From Thermoplasmatota archaeon (GTDB lineage Archaea > Thermoplasmatota > JAQUQK01): a stretch of DNA of 7,498 nt. The stretch lies in the NCBI GenBank assembly GCA_028716125.1, contig JAQUQK010000088.1, forward strand, positions 1 to 7,498, given 5' to 3'. Below, piece after piece: positions 6,165 to 7,498 of this stretch (positions are counted from its first letter, which is position 1; every line of letters starts with the position of its first letter). The notes under the pieces are model-generated. The model saw only the letters and a list, made by a program, of their open reading frames with translations. It was not told the DNA's origin and made no database searches. The position numbers and the translations under genes were made by a program.

Positions 6165-7498
6165 TTACAGGAATTTGATTCCCTTTGGCATCTCTGGCAG
6201 ATATTTGCGGAAGCTCGCCGGCCACTTCTCTGGGTCGATGCCCTTCTGCGCGAGGAATGCGACAGTCCAGCGCTCCAATCCAATTCCTGAGCATCCTGAC
6301 CATAGGTCGCTCTTCTGCCCCTTGATATTGAACGCCTTGGTGTATTTGTCGCCGACGATTGAAAGGTTCTGGAATTCGAGCCATTCGGATGCTTCGCGCG
6401 TTCCGCGGTACGGCAGGTATGCCTCGAAGTCAATTGTTCCCTTTATCTTGGCGTCTGCATCATCAACCCCACTCTGCCCGGACTGCTGCATATAGAAAGG
6501 CGTGACCCAGGCCATGCGCCACTCCAATTGCAATATGTCGTTGAAGACGTGCTTGTATTTCTCAATCAGTTTTTCGCGCAATTCAACGAGCTGCTCCTTT
6601 GTTCCGATGTAAACCGGTTCAATTCTGTGGAATTCATCGACGCGTTCTATTCCGTGGCGCCCGCCTGATTCATATCTGTTGGAAACTGCGGTGTCGTCGA
6701 ATATTTTTACAGGAAGCGACTCGTCGGCGATGGTCTTTCCCTGCATCGACCAGTAAATTGTCGGGCACTGGGCGTAGCAGACGGCAGTCATGCTCGGCTG
6801 GACTAATTTCTGGAATTCTTCCAAAGGCACTTCCTTTGTTATCTTGACATAATCGCGGAAAGTTTCCCAGGCGGCCGGATCGCGCGTTTTCGGCTCGAAG
6901 AAATAATAGTGCTCCTGCGGCATTCCCTCCAAGTGGCCGGTCTTTATCAGGGTTTCAAACGAATCGTGGTGCGGCTCCATTATCTCCTGGAATCCGAGCG
7001 GCTTTAGGACTTCTTCAATCGCAATGCGCTCCATCGTCTTGAGAACTGCCGCCGCCTGCGGCCTGAAAAACCATTTTCCTTTTGTCGGCCCTTGCTTTAG
7101 CCAGTCCTTTGCAAGCATTTCATCGGTTGGGTCCTTTGCAGATGCGTGTTCCTTTGCAGGCGACGCCCACATGAGCTGCCAGAACTCGCCCTTGCCTTCG
7201 TATTTCTGCTGCGCGACCTTGCTTGACACGAGATTTATCATGCGGTCGATGTAGTTTTTCTGAAGGAAATCCTCGCTGACTTCCTTGAGCTTCATCGTGC
7301 AGACTGCGCCTTCGAACGACAGTTCGGCAAACGGTATCTGAAACTGATGCAGAGGCTCGGATGGCAGCGGGAATTTTATCGTGTAAGATTCAATTTTTGC
7401 GTCCCTTACGCCAATCTTATGCTTCACGCCGAATTCTGCGCCAAACGCCTTTCTAAATCTGAGAAGCGCATCATGCGGCCTGACAAATCTGCCGGAAA
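6165..7498 (-). CDS. serS: Seryl-tRNA synthetase, type 2 (methanogen-type), 5' end outside window
   Basis: It attaches serine to tRNA-Ser in the cytoplasm. The frame is open to the right edge and shows 443 residues. A GTG at 7427 could be taken as the start, but the frame upstream of it encodes SGRFVRPHDALLRFRKAFGA, which matches the N-terminal domain of Methanosarcina barkeri SerRS, so the gene begins beyond the window with about 60-65 residues missing. The zinc-dependent type 2 active site is intact: the Cys of VCYAQCP (codon 6767-6765), the Glu of motif 2 DEFHRIE (6620-6618) and the Cys of WSGCSG (6293-6291) match M. barkeri Cys306, Glu355 and Cys461. Motif 3 is GIGLERW, and the family's C-terminal MPKGIKFL is present. 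This type is unlike the common bacterial-type SerRS. GNAT follows 12 bp downstream. Confidence 0.96.
   Translation of the reverse strand, partial: SGRFVRPHDALLRFRKAFGAEFGVKHKIGVRDAKIESYTIKFPLPSEPLHQFQIPFAELSFEGAVCTMKLKEVSEDFLQKNYIDRMINLVSSKVAQQKYEGKGEFWQLMWASPAKEHASAKDPTDEMLAKDWLKQGPTKGKWFFRPQAAAVLKTMERIAIEEVLKPLGFQEIMEPHHDSFETLIKTGHLEGMPQEHYYFFEPKTRDPAAWETFRDYVKITKEVPLEEFQKLVQPSMTAVCYAQCPTIYWSMQGKTIADESLPVKIFDDTAVSNRYESGGRHGIERVDEFHRIEPVYIGTKEQLVELREKLIEKYKHVFNDILQLEWRMAWVTPFYMQQSGQSGVDDADAKIKGTIDFEAYLPYRGTREASEWLEFQNLSIVGDKYTKAFNIKGQKSDLWSGCSGIGLERWTVAFLAQKGIDPEKWPASFRKYLPEMPKGIKFL

Noticed and set aside
6165..7427. Taking GTG at 7427 as the start of serS.
   Set aside because: The frame stays open to the window edge and the upstream residues match the N-terminal domain of type 2 SerRS, so this GTG is an internal Val codon.

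Overview
This window comes from an archaeon. The evidence is a gatE gene (GatDE amidotransferases are confined to archaea), a type 2 (methanogen-type) seryl-tRNA synthetase, a DUF99 protein, and archaeal TATA boxes placed about 25-34 bp before start codons. The genus cannot be read from the sequence. Type 2 SerRS is best known from methanogens but also occurs in other archaea, so a methanogen, a related euryarchaeon or a DPANN-type lineage are all possible. Every supported gene is on the minus strand, so transcription runs from high to low coordinates.

In order of transcription: a 5'-truncated serS enters from the right edge (7498-6165). A GNAT acetyltransferase follows 12 bp later (6152-5652). 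After a new TATA box come an XTP/dITP pyrophosphatase of the RdgB/HAM1 family (5605-5033) and, 8 bp later, gatE (5024-3153). A DUF99 protein follows after 47 bp (3105-2512), apparently in the same unit. An OPT-family transporter with its own TATA box comes next (2457-475), then tRNA-Cys(GCA) (409-333) with an oligo-T terminator. Last is the start of a GIY-YIG-like protein that leaves through the left edge (251-1). The window is densely coded and has no gene-free stretch over 100 bp.

The theme is translation and quality control: serine charging (SerRS), indirect Gln-tRNA formation (GatE, whose partner GatD is not in the window), tRNA-Cys, and cleansing of the nucleotide pool (RdgB). The GNAT, DUF99, OPT and GIY-YIG-like proteins have less certain roles. 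Two signals for translation initiation alternate. Genes inside operons (gatE, GNAT) have GAGG six nucleotides before the start. Genes at the head of a transcription unit have a TATA box so close that the mRNA should be leaderless or nearly so.

I see no mobile element, CRISPR array, defence island or clearly new multi-gene system. The points most worth following are the GIY-YIG-like protein with substituted catalytic positions, two mutually exclusive hairpins before the DUF99 start, and a bacterial-looking GNAT placed between housekeeping genes.
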